A DNA stretch of 64,000 bases, from the NCBI RefSeq assembly GCF_000011365.1, contig NC_004463.1, positions 682,001 through 746,000 of the forward strand, given 5' to 3'. Of the stretch, positions 28,626-38,816 are shown one piece after another. Under the pieces are notes generated by a model, which was not told the DNA's origin, did no database searches, and saw nothing but the letters and a program-made list of their open reading frames with translations. This DNA is from Bradyrhizobium diazoefficiens USDA 110 (GTDB lineage Bacteria; Pseudomonadota; Alphaproteobacteria; Rhizobiales; Xanthobacteraceae). Numbering within the stretch: position 1 is the first letter of the stretch; each line of letters starts with the position of its first letter. Both the position numbers and the translations under genes were made by a program.

Positions 28626-29356
28626 TTGCCTGTGTCGCTGAGCTTGGCCTTGTCGGCCTCGGGGCTGGGAGTCGCGATCGCCGCGCCCTTGCGATAGCGA
28701 TCGAAGGCGATGTCGCGACGTGCGGTATAGACCGGCGTTTCGGCACGCGGCTGCTCGAGGTCGGCGGGGTTGTCGATCATCGCCGCGAGGTTGCGCTGGC
28801 TGGCGCAGCCCAGATTGAAGTACGGCTGGTTCTCGTTGTAGCCGGGGTCGAGGATGGACGGACCGACGTCTTCGGGCCACAGCCCGCAGGGGCCGGCGAC
28901 CGCGGCGATGCGCGAATAGCTCAGGCGGATGGTCGGCAGCAGTCCGGGATCCTCGGGCCGATAGGGATGCTGGACGATGGCGCGCGACGGCACGCCGCCG
29001 GATGCGAGCACGGAACGGATCTCATGATAGGTCGTCGCGGCGGCACGCGAATTCGCGCTGCCGATCGGCACGTCGACGACGACGGACCCGGTGCCTTCGC
29101 GCACCCAGTCCCGGGCGGTGCCCGCGACGTCGGACTGCTGTGCGGCCGAGAGGCCGCCTCTCGCCTTGCCGACGAAAATCACGATCGACTTCTTGGCTTC
29201 CTGCACCGCGATCGGATGGCGCTGGCGATAATCGGTCGGCACCGTCTGGGTGACGATCTCGCCCGTGGTGTTGCACGCACCCAGCATGACGGAGAGTCCC
29301 GTCAGCACCAGCGCGACGCTTAAGCCGCGACGTCGATCGGCCATGGTCTTCGTCAT
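28622..29356 (-). CDS. cpaD: Pilus assembly lipoprotein CpaD
   Basis: 244 residues from ATG 29354-29356, preceded by AGAGGGGATC. A signal peptide with lipobox VMLGAC (Cys near residue 28) makes it a lipoprotein; CpaD is thought to help secretin assembly in the outer membrane. The CpaD domain has the family pattern PTDYRQRHPIAVQEAKKSI and FNLGCASQRNLAAMIDNPADLEQPR near the end. An open frame extends upstream to 29398, but the ribosome site and signal peptide favour this start. Stop overlaps cpaE start by 4 bp. Confidence 0.92.
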   Translation of the reverse strand: MTKTMADRRRGLSVALVLTGLSVMLGACNTTGEIVTQTVPTDYRQRHPIAVQEAKKSIVIFVGKARGGLSAAQQSDVAGTARDWVREGTGSVVVDVPIGSANSRAAATTYHEIRSVLASGGVPSRAIVQHPYRPEDPGLLPTIRLSYSRIAAVAGPCGLWPEDVGPSILDPGYNENQPYFNLGCASQRNLAAMIDNPADLEQPRAETPVYTARRDIAFDRYRKGAAIATPSPEADKAKLSDTGK

Positions 29357-29412
29357 CGCTTGATCCCCTCTTGCCCCGATCCTTGCCCCGTTCCCCAAGC
29401 CGTCCGCCGGTC

Positions 29413-30930
29413 TCAGTCGATGATGAAGCCGAAATCGCCGCGGGCGCCGTCGATCGGATCGACGCGGCGCGCGATGCCATAGAGCCGGTTCATGCGGCCG
29501 AGCAGCGCCGTCTGTGCATCCGAGGCCGGCGCGAAGCCGTCGTCGGGCCGCGACAATTCCTTCTGGGCGACCGCGCGCACCACATAGGGGGTCACGATCA
29601 CCATCAGCTCGGTCTCGTTGTTGACGAAGTCCTGGCTGCGGAACAGCGCGCCGATGATCGGCACCTGGTCGACGCCGGGCAGGCCGTTGATCGCCTGCTT
29701 GGTCTGCTGCTGGATCAGGCCGGCCATCGCCATCGAGCCGCCCGAGGGAATCTCGAGCGTGGTCTCGGCGCGGCGGGTCTGGATCGACGGGATGGTGACC
29801 GAGCTGGTCTGGCTCGCGGACACCGCCTGTGTCACGGAGATGGCGTTCTGGTTCGACAGCTCCGAGACCTCGGTCATCACGCGCAGGCTGATACGTCCTT
29901 CGCTGAGCACGACCGGCGTGAAGTTCAGGGAGATGCCGAACTTCTTGTAGGTGATCTGGGTGGTACAGACGTGGGTGACCGGATCGCAGGCATATCCTCC
30001 CGGGATCGGGAATTCGCCGCCCGCGATGAAGGTCGCGGATTCGCCCGAGATCGCCGTCAGGCTCGGCTCGGCCAGCGTCCGCATCACGCCGGCGGTTTCC
30101 ATCGCCCGCATCGTGGCGTTGACGGTGGCCACGCCTTTTGCGAGTCCGGTAACACCGAGCCCGTTGCTGCTGACGAGCGGGCCGCCGGAGACCGAGAACG
30201 GGTTGGAATTGTTGAAGTTCACGACCGCGGTGCCGGCGTTCAGGCTGGCGCTGAGATCGACGCCCAATTGCTTGACGATGTCGCGGCGCACTTCGCCGAC
30301 GACGACCTTGAGCATCACCTGGTCGCGGCCGCGCACCACGATGTTGTTGACCACCTTCTCGGAGCCGCCGACCAGCTTTGCGGCGACTTCACCGGCCTGC
30401 TGCGCCTCGACCGGGCTCGACACCGAGCCGGTCAGCATCACGCTGTCGCCGATGCCTTCAATTTGCACGCCCGGCAACGACTGGCGCAGCGCGGCACGCA
30501 TGCCGTTGAGGTCGCGCTTCACCGCGATGTCGTAGGCGGCGACCTGCTGGCCGTCGGCGGTGAAGAACACGACGTTGGTCTGACCGACCTGGCCGCCGAT
30601 GATATAGGCGCGCTGGGCCGAGCGGATCACCGCGTTGGCGATCTTGGGATCAGCCACCAGCACATCCTTGACCTCGCGGGGCAGGTCGATGACGACCGAC
30701 TTGCCGACGCCGAGCGACAGGAAGCGCGTCTTCGCCGGCGCGATCGTCCCGACCGATGCCACGCCAAGATCCGGCGCCTGCAGCGGCGCCTGGTCGCCGA
30801 CCGGCGCTTCGGCGGCGCTGACGAGGCCAGGCGCTGCGAGCAGCCCCAGCGTCAACATCGCCCCCGCCCAGAACGTGCGTGCGCGATTCCCCCGAATGCG
30901 CAAGCCCGCCCGATCATCCCCGTAGTTCAT
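29413..30930 (-). CDS. cpaC: Outer-membrane secretin CpaC (RcpA)
   Basis: 505 residues. A signal peptide ends near VSAAEA. An N-terminal pilus-secretin domain (RFLSLGVGKSVVIDLPREVKDVLVADP, about 65-140) and a BON-like region (VQIEGIGDSVMLTGSVSS) precede the secretin barrel domain (about 260-440, TLEIPSGGSMAMAGLIQQQ and ETELMVIVTPYVV). It forms the outer-membrane channel through which Flp pili pass. The CDPVTHVCTT pair suggests a disulfide loop. cpaB lies 10 bp upstream, cpaD 56 bp downstream, all leftward. Confidence 0.95.
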   Translation of the reverse strand: MNYGDDRAGLRIRGNRARTFWAGAMLTLGLLAAPGLVSAAEAPVGDQAPLQAPDLGVASVGTIAPAKTRFLSLGVGKSVVIDLPREVKDVLVADPKIANAVIRSAQRAYIIGGQVGQTNVVFFTADGQQVAAYDIAVKRDLNGMRAALRQSLPGVQIEGIGDSVMLTGSVSSPVEAQQAGEVAAKLVGGSEKVVNNIVVRGRDQVMLKVVVGEVRRDIVKQLGVDLSASLNAGTAVVNFNNSNPFSVSGGPLVSSNGLGVTGLAKGVATVNATMRAMETAGVMRTLAEPSLTAISGESATFIAGGEFPIPGGYACDPVTHVCTTQITYKKFGISLNFTPVVLSEGRISLRVMTEVSELSNQNAISVTQAVSASQTSSVTIPSIQTRRAETTLEIPSGGSMAMAGLIQQQTKQAINGLPGVDQVPIIGALFRSQDFVNNETELMVIVTPYVVRAVAQKELSRPDDGFAPASDAQTALLGRMNRLYGIARRVDPIDGARGDFGFIID

Positions 30931-30940
30931 GCTATCCCCA

Positions 30941-31753
30941 TCACTTCTGTGACGTCAGTTGTCGCACCTGGACGCCGTAGCGGATCACGTTGACTCCGCC
31001 GGAACGCTTGATCGCCAGGTCCTCGGCCGTGAGTTCGGTTGCGTTGGCATCGACGATGCTCCGCAGCGCAAGCTGGAGCGTGCCGCCCTGGCGCGCCGCG
31101 GTGAGCGTTGCGACCTGGTCCGGCTTGAGCTCGAGCGTGACGGTCTTGCCGACCACGGCGTTCTGGCCGTCCTTTTCCTTCGGTGCCTGGTCGATCGCGA
31201 GCACGCGGATGTTGGTCAGGATGACCTCGGACAGGATGAGGTCGTTGCCGGCGGTCGGGCCGTTGACGTCGGGATTCTTCAGGCGGCGGGTCAGGACGAT
31301 GTCGACGCGGTCGTTCGGCAGGATGAAGCCGCCGGCGCTGGTCTCGGCTGTAACGTCGGTGGAAACGGCGCGCATGCCCGACGGCAGAATCGCGGCCATG
31401 AAGCCGGAGCCCTCGGCCCGCACCAGCTTCTGCTCGCGGATCGGCTCGCCCTGCATCAACGGCACGCGCGCGATCGAGCCGGCGATCTGGGTCTGCGCCT
31501 CGGGCCTGCTGTCGCGGCGGATGAAGGCGCCGCTGGCGGTTGCCGCCGGCCAGGACTGCCATTGCAGGTCCTCTGGCTTCACGGCCTGGCCAAGCTGGAT
31601 ATCGTTTTTCGCGACGAGAACCTCAACCGTCGGCAGCTTCTCGGCGACGGGAAGCGCGGGCGCGGGCTTGTTGTCGTAGCCGCTCGCCAGATACGCAGCG
31701 ACGCCGCCGGCGCCCAGTGCGATGACGAGAACGACAATGCGTGCGGTATTCAT
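30941..31753 (-). CDS. cpaB: Flp pilus assembly protein CpaB (RcpC)
   Basis: 270 residues. One N-terminal membrane helix (about 4-24, RIVVLVIALGAGGVAAYLAS) anchors it with the rest in the periplasm. An SAF domain (about 45-110, EVLVAKNDIQLGQAVKPEDLQWQSWP) and the RcpC/CpaB C-terminal domain (FILPNDRVDIVLTRR, AVVGKTVTLELKPDQVATL) follow. It is thought to link the secretin to peptidoglycan. ATG 31751-31753 is preceded by AGAGG. First gene of the leftward cpaBCDE unit; the pilin and prepilin peptidase genes usually upstream are not here. Confidence 0.93.
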   Translation of the reverse strand: MNTARIVVLVIALGAGGVAAYLASGYDNKPAPALPVAEKLPTVEVLVAKNDIQLGQAVKPEDLQWQSWPAATASGAFIRRDSRPEAQTQIAGSIARVPLMQGEPIREQKLVRAEGSGFMAAILPSGMRAVSTDVTAETSAGGFILPNDRVDIVLTRRLKNPDVNGPTAGNDLILSEVILTNIRVLAIDQAPKEKDGQNAVVGKTVTLELKPDQVATLTAARQGGTLQLALRSIVDANATELTAEDLAIKRSGGVNVIRYGVQVRQLTSQK

Positions 31754-32106
31754 ACGCCTCTACTCTTACGCGGGGCACTCGAACCGCACGTGGCGGGTTC
31801 CCCGTGTCGATGAGTAGGGAGTAAAAGTATAAGGGGTGTTGCGGTTACGAATGCGACGGCCGGCTACGGCCCGAGTTCTGGGCAGATGGTGAACGTGGCG
31901 TTATTCGGTCGGCCAGCGGCCTCCGTAGATTCACGCAGGGCGGACGTTCGTTCGAACGATGCGCGCGGCGCCATGGTGAATGGGTGGTTAGTGACGTGGG
32001 AGCTGGCGTCGCGCCGTCATGCCAACAAGACGGAAGCAATGCGCCACATCATCGGTGTCGTCCTGGCGAACGCCAGGACGACGTTGGGGGAGACAGCGTG
32101 CGAGCC
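31754..32106. promoter_or_regulatory. 353-bp gap upstream of cpaB, containing a family C repeat
   Basis: No gene is seen. The cpaB promoter should lie here, read leftward, in the AT-richer stretch near 31808-31850; I cannot assign boxes. Bases 32057-32082 hold a perfect palindrome GTCGTCCTGGCG / CGCCAGGACGAC, a family C repeat, just after the gshB stop, where it could end gshB transcription. Confidence 0.45.
32057..32082. repeat. Family C palindromic repeat (copy 2)
   Basis: GTCGTCCTGGCG, loop AA, CGCCAGGACGAC: a perfect 12-bp inverted repeat, 25 bp beyond the end of gshB. It shares the TCCTGGC / GCCAGGA stem with copies near 11152 and 36101. Confidence 0.85.
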
Positions 32107-33051
32107 CTACTTCGCCCGCTTCTGCTCGATCGTGTCCCAGACCTTCGCCGCCACGTCCGGGCCGCCGAGCCGCGCGATGGCGCGGATGCCCGTTGGCGAT
32201 GTCACGTTGATCTCGGTGAGGTTGCCGTTGATGACGTCGATGCCGACGAACAGCAGGCCGCGTTCGCGCAGCGCCGGGCCGACGGTGGCGCAGATCTCGC
32301 GCTCGCGCGGGGTGAGCTCGGTCTCCTGCGCCGCGCCGCCGCGCACCATGTTGGAGCGGAGGTCGTCGGCAGCGGGCACGCGGTTCACCGCGCCGGCGAA
32401 CTCGCCGTTGACCAGGATGATGCGCTTGTCGCCGTGCTTCACCTCGGGGATGAACTGCTGGATCACCCAGGGCTCCTTGAACGTGACCGTGAACATGTCG
32501 AACAGCGAGCCGAAATTCATGTCCTGCGGCATCACGCGGAACACCGCCGCGCCGCCATGGCCGTGCAGCGGCTTCATCACGACGGCGCCGTGCTTGTCTC
32601 GGAACGCGTTGATCTCGTCGAGGTCGCGCGAGATCAGGGTCGGCGGCATCAGCTGCGGAAAGTTCATCACGAACAGCTTTTCCGGCGCGTTGCGCACCGA
32701 GGCCGGATCGTTGACGACCAGCGTCTTCGGATGAATCCGCTCCAGGAAATGCGTCGAGGTGATGTAGGCGAGGTCGAACGGCGGGTCCTGGCGCAGCAGC
32801 ACCACGTCGAAGCCGTTGAGTGCCTCGCGCTTGGGCTCCCCGAGGGTGAAATGGTCGCCGGGCTCGTCGCGCACGGTCAGCAGCTGCACCGGCGCGACCA
32901 GCTCTTCGCCGATCATCGAGAGCTTGTCGGGCGTGTAATAGGACAGGCCGTGGCCGCGCTTCTGCGCCTCCAGAAGCAGCGCGAAGGTGGAATCGCCCTT
33001 GATATTGATGCGGGCGATGGGGTCCATCTGGACGGCGACGTTCAGTTTCAT
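32107..33051 (-). CDS. gshB: Glutathione synthetase
   Basis: 314 residues from ATG 33049-33051, preceded by AAAGG. GshB joins gamma-glutamylcysteine to glycine using ATP. ATP-grasp features: [19 protein letters not shown] (glycine-rich lid), [25 protein letters not shown], and the C-terminal [23 protein letters not shown] with the metal-binding Asp/Asn. An upstream in-frame extension to 33117 adds a non-homologous peptide. Leftward operon rsmI-yraN-gshB, with yraN 10 bp upstream. Confidence 0.96.
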   Translation of the reverse strand: MKLNVAVQMDPIARINIKGDSTFALLLEAQKRGHGLSYYTPDKLSMIGEELVAPVQLLTVRDEPGDHFTLGEPKREALNGFDVVLLRQDPPFDLAYITSTHFLERIHPKTLVVNDPASVRNAPEKLFVMNFPQLMPPTLISRDLDEINAFRDKHGAVVMKPLHGHGGAAVFRVMPQDMNFGSLFDMFTVTFKEPWVIQQFIPEVKHGDKRIILVNGEFAGAVNRVPAADDLRSNMVRGGAAQETELTPREREICATVGPALRERGLLFVGIDVINGNLTEINVTSPTGIRAIARLGGPDVAAKVWDTIEQKRAK

Positions 33052-33061
33052 GGTCTGCCTT

Positions 33062-33449
33062 TCAGGTCGAGGCGTCGAATGCTGCCAACACATGGCGTGG
33101 AAGTGATCGCGGCGCAATCAGCATGGCGTCGAATCGCAATTCGAATTCGGCATGCTCGGGATGCGCTGCGAGCCAGCCTTGCGCGGCATCGATGATGCGC
33201 TGCTGCTGGCGCGGCGTCACCGCATAGGCCGCATCATCGAGGCTGGCGCGTGCCTTGACCTCGACGAAGGCGATCAAATTGCGCCGGCGCGCCACGATGT
33301 CGATTTCGCCATGCGGGGTGCGATAGCGCTTGGCGAGAATGCGATAGCCTTTGGCCATGAGATAGGCGGCGGCGCGGCTCTCCGCAGAGATGCCGGTGCG
33401 GAACGCGGCGACGCGCTCGGGCGAGGCGACTTTCGGTTCCGCTCCGCCC

Positions 33450-33463
<14 letters not shown>
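33062..33463 (-). CDS. yraN: YraN family (UPF0102) predicted nuclease
   Basis: 133 residues from ATG 33461-33463. The UPF0102 family has a restriction-endonuclease-like fold, and no function has been demonstrated. Seen: [47 protein letters not shown], which carries the D-x(n)-E-x-K nuclease-like signature (EIDIVA ... FVEVKAR). It overlaps the rsmI stop by 14 bp and lies next to rsmI and an LpoA-like gene, the same neighbours as in E. coli (yraL-yraM-yraN). Confidence 0.9.
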
Positions 33464-34400
<937 letters not shown>

Positions 34401-34752
34401 AATGAAACGAACTTAGGCATGATCCCCGGGGCTGGGAACCGGTCCTCCGAAAAAGATCGCGGCTAGGCTAAGGGGCGGGGCAAGGACTGAAGAGGAGTGG
34501 AATGTGATCCATCCGGCATCACATTCCAGAGGGAATGCAGCGTCAGCGCCATATTCGCGGCGGAAACGCCGCCTTGATGCTGGGTGACCGACGGCGGACA
34601 GCTGGCCGGGACTTGAGGGACGGTCGCGTTAAGCGGTCATTATCCTTTTGTTTTGGTTAACTATTTGCCGACAATATGCCTGAATCCGCGGCTTCTGTCG
34701 CGACAAGTTTGTTGTGACCGGCCGGCGACGGCAGGTCAGAAGAGAAGCCACC
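34401..34752. promoter_or_regulatory. 352-bp divergent promoter region between rsmI and lpoA-like gene
   Basis: No gene is seen. A degenerate family D repeat sits at 34418-34458 (GGCATGATCCCC ... TCCGAAAAAGATCG), and a relatively AT-rich stretch at 34640-34680 (CATTATCCTTTTGTTTTGG...) is the best place for the rightward promoter. Boxes cannot be fixed by eye. Confidence 0.4.
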
Positions 34753-35988
34753 ATGCTGGGCCCGCGTCATCCAAAATCTCCCGATCCGGGGCCCCAATCG
34801 TCGGGTGCGACCCGGCGGAGCGCGCTCGGCCTGTTGCTCGGTGCGCCCTTGCTGTCGGCCTGCGCCGGCGTGCAGCAGAGCCTGAGCCAGTTCTCTAATC
34901 CCTTCAGCAGCTCCTCTACGCCCCCGGCTCAGCCGGCCGGGCCGCCGCAACAGGCCACCACCGCCGGCACCGGCGGGGTGAAGGTTGCCGTGATCCTGCC
35001 GCTCTCGGCCGCCGGCAACGCCGGCCTCGCCGCGCAATCCATGCGCAACGCCGCCGAGATGGCGCTGGCCGAATTCCAGAATCCGAACATCCAGCTCCTG
35101 ATCAAGGACGACAACGGCAGCCCGCAAGGCGCGCAGGCCGGTGCGCAGCAGGCGATCGACGAAGGCGCCGAGATCATTTTGGGACCGCTGTTCGCGCAGT
35201 CGGTGCCGGCGGTGGCGCAGGTCGCGCGCACGCGCGGCATTTCCGTGATCGCGTTCTCGACCGATTCCAGCATCGCCGGCCGCGGCGTCTATCTGCTCTC
35301 ATTCCTGCCGGAGTCCGACGTCAATCGCATCGTCGAATATTCCGCCAGCATGGGAAAACGCTCCGTCGCCGTGCTCGTGCCCGACAATGCCTATGGCAAT
35401 GTGGTCGAGGCCGCGGTGAAGGCGGCGGTGCCGCGGCGCGGCGGCCGCATCGTCGCGTTCGAGAAATACGGCGCCGACCGCGCCACGCCGGCGCGCGCCG
35501 TGGCGCAGCAGCTCGGCAGCGCGGATGCGCTGTTCATCGCCGATGACGGCGATGCGGTGGTGACGGTCGCCGATGCGATGACGGCCGCCGGCGCGAACTT
35601 GCGCAACATCCAGCTGCTCGGCACCGGCCTGTGGGACAATCCGCGCGTCTACGCGAATGCGAGCCTGCAAGGCGGCCTCTACGCGGCGCCCGATCCCGCC
35701 GGCTTCCGCGCCTTCTCCGGCCGCTACCGCACCAAATACGGCGCCGAGCCGATTCGCACCGCAACGCTCGCCTATGACGCGGTCGCCCTCGTCGCCGCGC
35801 TCGCGCGCACGCAGGGCACCACCCGTTTCTCGTCCGACGTGCTCACCAACCCCTCGGGCTTTGCCGGCATCGACGGCCTATTCCGCTTCCGCGCCGACGG
35901 CACCAACGAACGCGGCCTTGCGGTGATGAAGGTGACGACCGGCGGCGGCGTCGCGGTCGCGGGTTCGCCGAAGAGTTTTGGGGCTTAG
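34753..35988 (+). CDS. LpoA/YraM-like lipoprotein, penicillin-binding protein activator
   Basis: 411 residues from ATG 34753 (preceded by AGAGAAG). The signal peptide has a twin-Arg-like start (TRRSALGLLLGAPLLSAC) and ends in lipobox LLSAC (Cys near residue 37). A low-complexity linker is followed by a periplasmic binding protein type I fold (about 75-411: VKVAVILPLSAAGNAGLAAQSMRNAAEMAL, GPLFAQSVPAVAQVA, VAVLVPDNAYGN). In gammaproteobacteria the LpoA C-terminal domain has this fold and activates PBP1a; the TPR half of LpoA is missing here. The position beside rsmI and yraN supports the assignment. Similar proteins also exist as amino-acid ABC receptors. Confidence 0.78.
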   Translation: MLGPRHPKSPDPGPQSSGATRRSALGLLLGAPLLSACAGVQQSLSQFSNPFSSSSTPPAQPAGPPQQATTAGTGGVKVAVILPLSAAGNAGLAAQSMRNAAEMALAEFQNPNIQLLIKDDNGSPQGAQAGAQQAIDEGAEIILGPLFAQSVPAVAQVARTRGISVIAFSTDSSIAGRGVYLLSFLPESDVNRIVEYSASMGKRSVAVLVPDNAYGNVVEAAVKAAVPRRGGRIVAFEKYGADRATPARAVAQQLGSADALFIADDGDAVVTVADAMTAAGANLRNIQLLGTGLWDNPRVYANASLQGGLYAAPDPAGFRAFSGRYRTKYGAEPIRTATLAYDAVALVAALARTQGTTRFSSDVLTNPSGFAGIDGLFRFRADGTNERGLAVMKVTTGGGVAVAGSPKSFGA

Positions 35989-36000
35989 CTGTTCTTTCGC

Positions 36001-36127
36001 CGTCGTCCTAGCGAAAGCCAGGACCCATACCGCGTGATCTATCGAGTGACTACAGTGCGAGAATAATTGGGACTCTTCGCCAAACTCCTCCCTGGGGTAA
36101 TGGGTCCTGGCTTTCGCCAGGACGACG
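36001..36127. repeat. Family C long inverted repeat (copy 3)
   Basis: Two near-perfect arms of about 27 bp (36001-36027 and 36101-36127) with CGTCCTAGCGAAAGCCAGGA and TCCTGGCTTTCGCCAGGACG as their cores face each other across about 73 bp. It lies between the convergent lpoA-like and hemW genes, so a transcript from either side could fold into a long hairpin. Confidence 0.88.
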
Positions 36128-36140
36128 ATGGGGAGAGAGC

Positions 36141-37295
36141 TCAGGCCGCCAGATCCGCGACCACCGCATCCAGCACCGGGAATCCGCTGCTGGTCACGCG
36201 CAGCCGTCCCGTCGCATCGACCGTGATCGCGCCTTCCTCACGCAGCAGCGCGATGCGCTTGGGGTCGAGCGCGCGGCCGGAGAGGGCGGTGTAGCGTTCG
36301 GGATCGATGCCTTCGGCGAGACGGAGTCCCATCAGCAAAAATTCATCGGCGCGCTCCTCGCTGTTGAGGAGATCGTCGGTGACGACGCCGTGGCCGTTGG
36401 TCTCGACCCGCAACAGCCAGGCTTCGGGACGCTTCTCGGTGGCGGTGGCGTGCCTGATCCCGTCGATGTCGAGCCGGCCGTGCGCGCCGGGGCCGATGCC
36501 GGCATATTCGTCGCCGCGCCAGTAGACCAGATTGTGCCGGCATTCGGCGCCGCGCCGCGCGTGATTGGAGATCTCGTAAGCGGGCAGGCCGAGCTTGTCG
36601 CAGGTTTCCTGCGTGACGTCGTAGAGCGCGCGCGCGACCGCCTCGTCCGGCGTCTTCAATTTGCCGGCCTGGTGCAGGCCGAAGAACGGCGTGCCCTCCT
36701 CGATCGTCAATTGATAGAGCGACAGATGCTCGGCCGCCTCCGCGATCGCAAGGCGCAGTTCATCGGCCCACATCGCCGGCGTCTGGTCGGGGCGGGCGTA
36801 GATCAGGTCGAACGAATAACGCTCGAACGAGCGGCGCGCGATGGCGACCGCGTCCAGCGCTTCGCGCGCGCTGTGCATGCGGCCTAGCGCCTTCAGCGAA
36901 GCATCGTCGAGCGCCTGCACGCCGAGCGAGACGCGGTTGACGCCGGCAGCGCGATAGCCGGCGAAGCGCGTGGCCTCGACGCTGGTCGGGTTCGCTTCCA
37001 GCGTGACTTCGACATCACGAGCGACCTGCCAGTGCTTGCCGATCGAATCGAGCACGGCGCCGACGGTCGCGGGCTGCATCAGCGACGGCGTGCCGCCGCC
37101 GAGGAAGATCGAGGTGACCTCGCGGCCGGGCGCGCGCTGCGCGGTCGTTTCGATCTCGCGCGCGAAGGCGGAGGCGAAGCGCGCTTCGTCGATCGCGGCA
37201 TGGCGGACATGGCTGTTGAAGTCGCAATAGGGGCACTTCGACAGGCAGAACGGCCAGTGCACGTAGACGCCGAAGGCTTCGTTAGCGCGGCTCAA
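36141..37295 (-). CDS. hemW: HemW-like radical SAM protein (heme chaperone)
   Basis: 384 residues. The radical SAM cluster motif C-x3-C-x2-C is in [19 protein letters not shown] (Cys17, 21, 24), followed by [12 protein letters not shown] and the C-terminal HemN domain ([27 protein letters not shown]). Long annotated as an oxygen-independent coproporphyrinogen oxidase, this subgroup (YggW/HemW) lacks the extra N-terminal residues of true HemN and instead binds heme for delivery. Overlaps rdgB by 14 bp; order rph-rdgB-hemW is the alphaproteobacterial norm. Confidence 0.93.
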   Translation of the reverse strand: MSRANEAFGVYVHWPFCLSKCPYCDFNSHVRHAAIDEARFASAFAREIETTAQRAPGREVTSIFLGGGTPSLMQPATVGAVLDSIGKHWQVARDVEVTLEANPTSVEATRFAGYRAAGVNRVSLGVQALDDASLKALGRMHSAREALDAVAIARRSFERYSFDLIYARPDQTPAMWADELRLAIAEAAEHLSLYQLTIEEGTPFFGLHQAGKLKTPDEAVARALYDVTQETCDKLGLPAYEISNHARRGAECRHNLVYWRGDEYAGIGPGAHGRLDIDGIRHATATEKRPEAWLLRVETNGHGVVTDDLLNSEERADEFLLMGLRLAEGIDPERYTALSGRALDPKRIALLREEGAITVDATGRLRVTSSGFPVLDAVVADLAA

Positions 37296-37917
37296 GGCAG
37301 ATCTCCGCCAGTTTCACGAAGGCGCGGGCACGGTGCGACAGGGCAAGGCCGAGCGGCGGCAGGCCGTGCTTCTCGATGCTGGTCATCTCGCCGAAGGTGC
37401 GCGTGTGACCGTCGGGCCGAAACATCGGATCATAGCCGAAGCCGGCGGTGCCGCGCGGCGGCCAGACCAGCGTGCCGTCGACGCGCGCCTCGACCTCTTC
37501 GAGATGATCGTCGGGCCAGGCGACGCAGAGCGCGGAGACGAAGTGCGCCTTGCGCTTGTCGGGCGCGGTCGCGCCGCGCTCCTGCAACAGGCGCTCGATC
37601 CGCGTCATCGCCGCGGTGAAATCCTTGGTCGGTCCGGCCCAGCGCGCACTGTAGATGCCGGGCGCGCCGTCGAGCGCGTCGACCACGATGCCGGAATCAT
37701 CGGCGAAGGACGGAAGCTTGGACGCGTGCGCGGCCGCGATAGCCTTGATCGCGGCGTTGCTGCGGAAATCGTTGCCGGTCTCGTCCGGCTCGGAAAGGCC
37801 GAGCTCGCCGGCCGACACCGCCTCGATGCCGTAAGGCGCCAAAAGCTCCTTCATCTCGGCGAGCTTGCCGGGATTGTGGGTGGCGATGACGAGCTTTCCG
37901 GTGATTCGGCGGTGCAT
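37282..37917 (-). CDS. rdgB: RdgB/Ham1 nucleotide pyrophosphatase (dITP/XTP)
   Basis: 211 residues from ATG 37915-37917. It hydrolyses non-canonical purine triphosphates (dITP, XTP) to prevent their incorporation. Family motifs: [70 protein letters not shown] and the C-terminal LSHRARAF. The upstream open frame to 38496 is rejected: its extra peptide is an antisense-type reading of rph. Overlap with hemW is 14 bp. Confidence 0.95.
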   Translation of the reverse strand: MHRRITGKLVIATHNPGKLAEMKELLAPYGIEAVSAGELGLSEPDETGNDFRSNAAIKAIAAAHASKLPSFADDSGIVVDALDGAPGIYSARWAGPTKDFTAAMTRIERLLQERGATAPDKRKAHFVSALCVAWPDDHLEEVEARVDGTLVWPPRGTAGFGYDPMFRPDGHTRTFGEMTSIEKHGLPPLGLALSHRARAFVKLAEICLEPR

Positions 37918-37928
37918 GGGCCTATTGA

Positions 37929-38642
37929 CTACGCGACGGCCAGTTTCTGCAAGTCCACGAGGCGCGCGATACCCTTCTGGGCCAGCGCCATCAGCGCCAG
38001 GAGCTCGTCTTGTGTGAACGGTTCGCGTTCCGCGGTGCCCTGCACCTCGATGATGCGGCCATCGCCGGTCATGACGAAATTGGCGTCGGTCTGGGCTTCC
38101 GAATCCTCGGCATAGTCGAGGTCGAGCACGGGCGTGCCATTGTAGATGCCGCAGGAGATCGCGGCGACGTTGTCGCGCAGCACGTTGGCCTTGACCATGT
38201 TGCGCGCCTTCATCCAGTTGACGCAATCGGCGAGCGCGACCCAGGCGCCGGTGATCGAGGCCGTGCGCGTGCCGCCGTCGGCCTGGAGCACGTCGCAATC
38301 GACCGTGATCTGGCGCTCGCCGAGCGCTTCGAGATTGATGATGGTGCGAAGCGAGCGGCCGATCAGGCGCTGGATCTCGACGGTGCGGCCGCTCTGCTTG
38401 CCGGCGGAGGCCTCGCGGCGGGTGCGTTCCGAGGTCGCGCGCGGCAGCATGCCGTATTCCGCGGTGACCCAGCCGCGGCCCTGGCCCTTCAGCCACGGCG
38501 GCAGGCGGTCCTCCAGCGTGGCGGTGACCAGCACATGGGTGTCGCCGAATTTCACCAGGCAGGAGCCTTCCGCATATTTGACCACGCCGCGCTCCAGCGT
38601 CACGGGGCGCAATTCGTCGGGCGCACGGCGGCTTGGCCGCAT
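37929..38642 (-). CDS. rph: Ribonuclease PH
   Basis: 237 residues from ATG 38640-38642, which follows GGAGG with about 7 nt spacing. RNase PH is a phosphorolytic 3'-5' exoribonuclease that trims tRNA 3' ends. Typical elements: [81 protein letters not shown] and [30 protein letters not shown]. It leads the rph-rdgB-hemW unit and is divergent from hrcA. Confidence 0.97.
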   Translation of the reverse strand: MRPSRRAPDELRPVTLERGVVKYAEGSCLVKFGDTHVLVTATLEDRLPPWLKGQGRGWVTAEYGMLPRATSERTRREASAGKQSGRTVEIQRLIGRSLRTIINLEALGERQITVDCDVLQADGGTRTASITGAWVALADCVNWMKARNMVKANVLRDNVAAISCGIYNGTPVLDLDYAEDSEAQTDANFVMTGDGRIIEVQGTAEREPFTQDELLALMALAQKGIARLVDLQKLAVA

Positions 38643-38760
38643 GGGAAATCCTCCAAAACTCACGGGAATAGGCTGTTCGCGGTGCTTGTAGGTGGGGTGA
38701 GGGTGAGCGGCAAGGCCTTTTCGGTCCCCAAGCAACTGTCGAGCAAGTGCAAAACCACGC

Positions 38761-38807
38761 TTGTCAGGGACCTCCCGGATGGCCAAATTATAAGCATCTG
38801 AGAGGAG
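38761..38807 (+). promoter_or_regulatory. Possible hrcA promoter and ribosome binding site
   Basis: TTGTCA (38761-38766) and AAATTA (38785-38790), 18 bp apart, form a weak sigma70-like pair in the rph-hrcA gap. AGAGGAG (38801-38807) is the ribosome site. No CIRCE-type TTAGCACTC-N9-GAGTGCTAA is visible between rph and hrcA. Confidence 0.35.
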
Positions 38808-38816
38808 TTGCTGTCT

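Noticed and set aside
38700..38816. A CIRCE operator before hrcA
   Set aside because: No TTAGCACTC-N9-GAGTGCTAA or close variant was found in the rph-hrcA gap.
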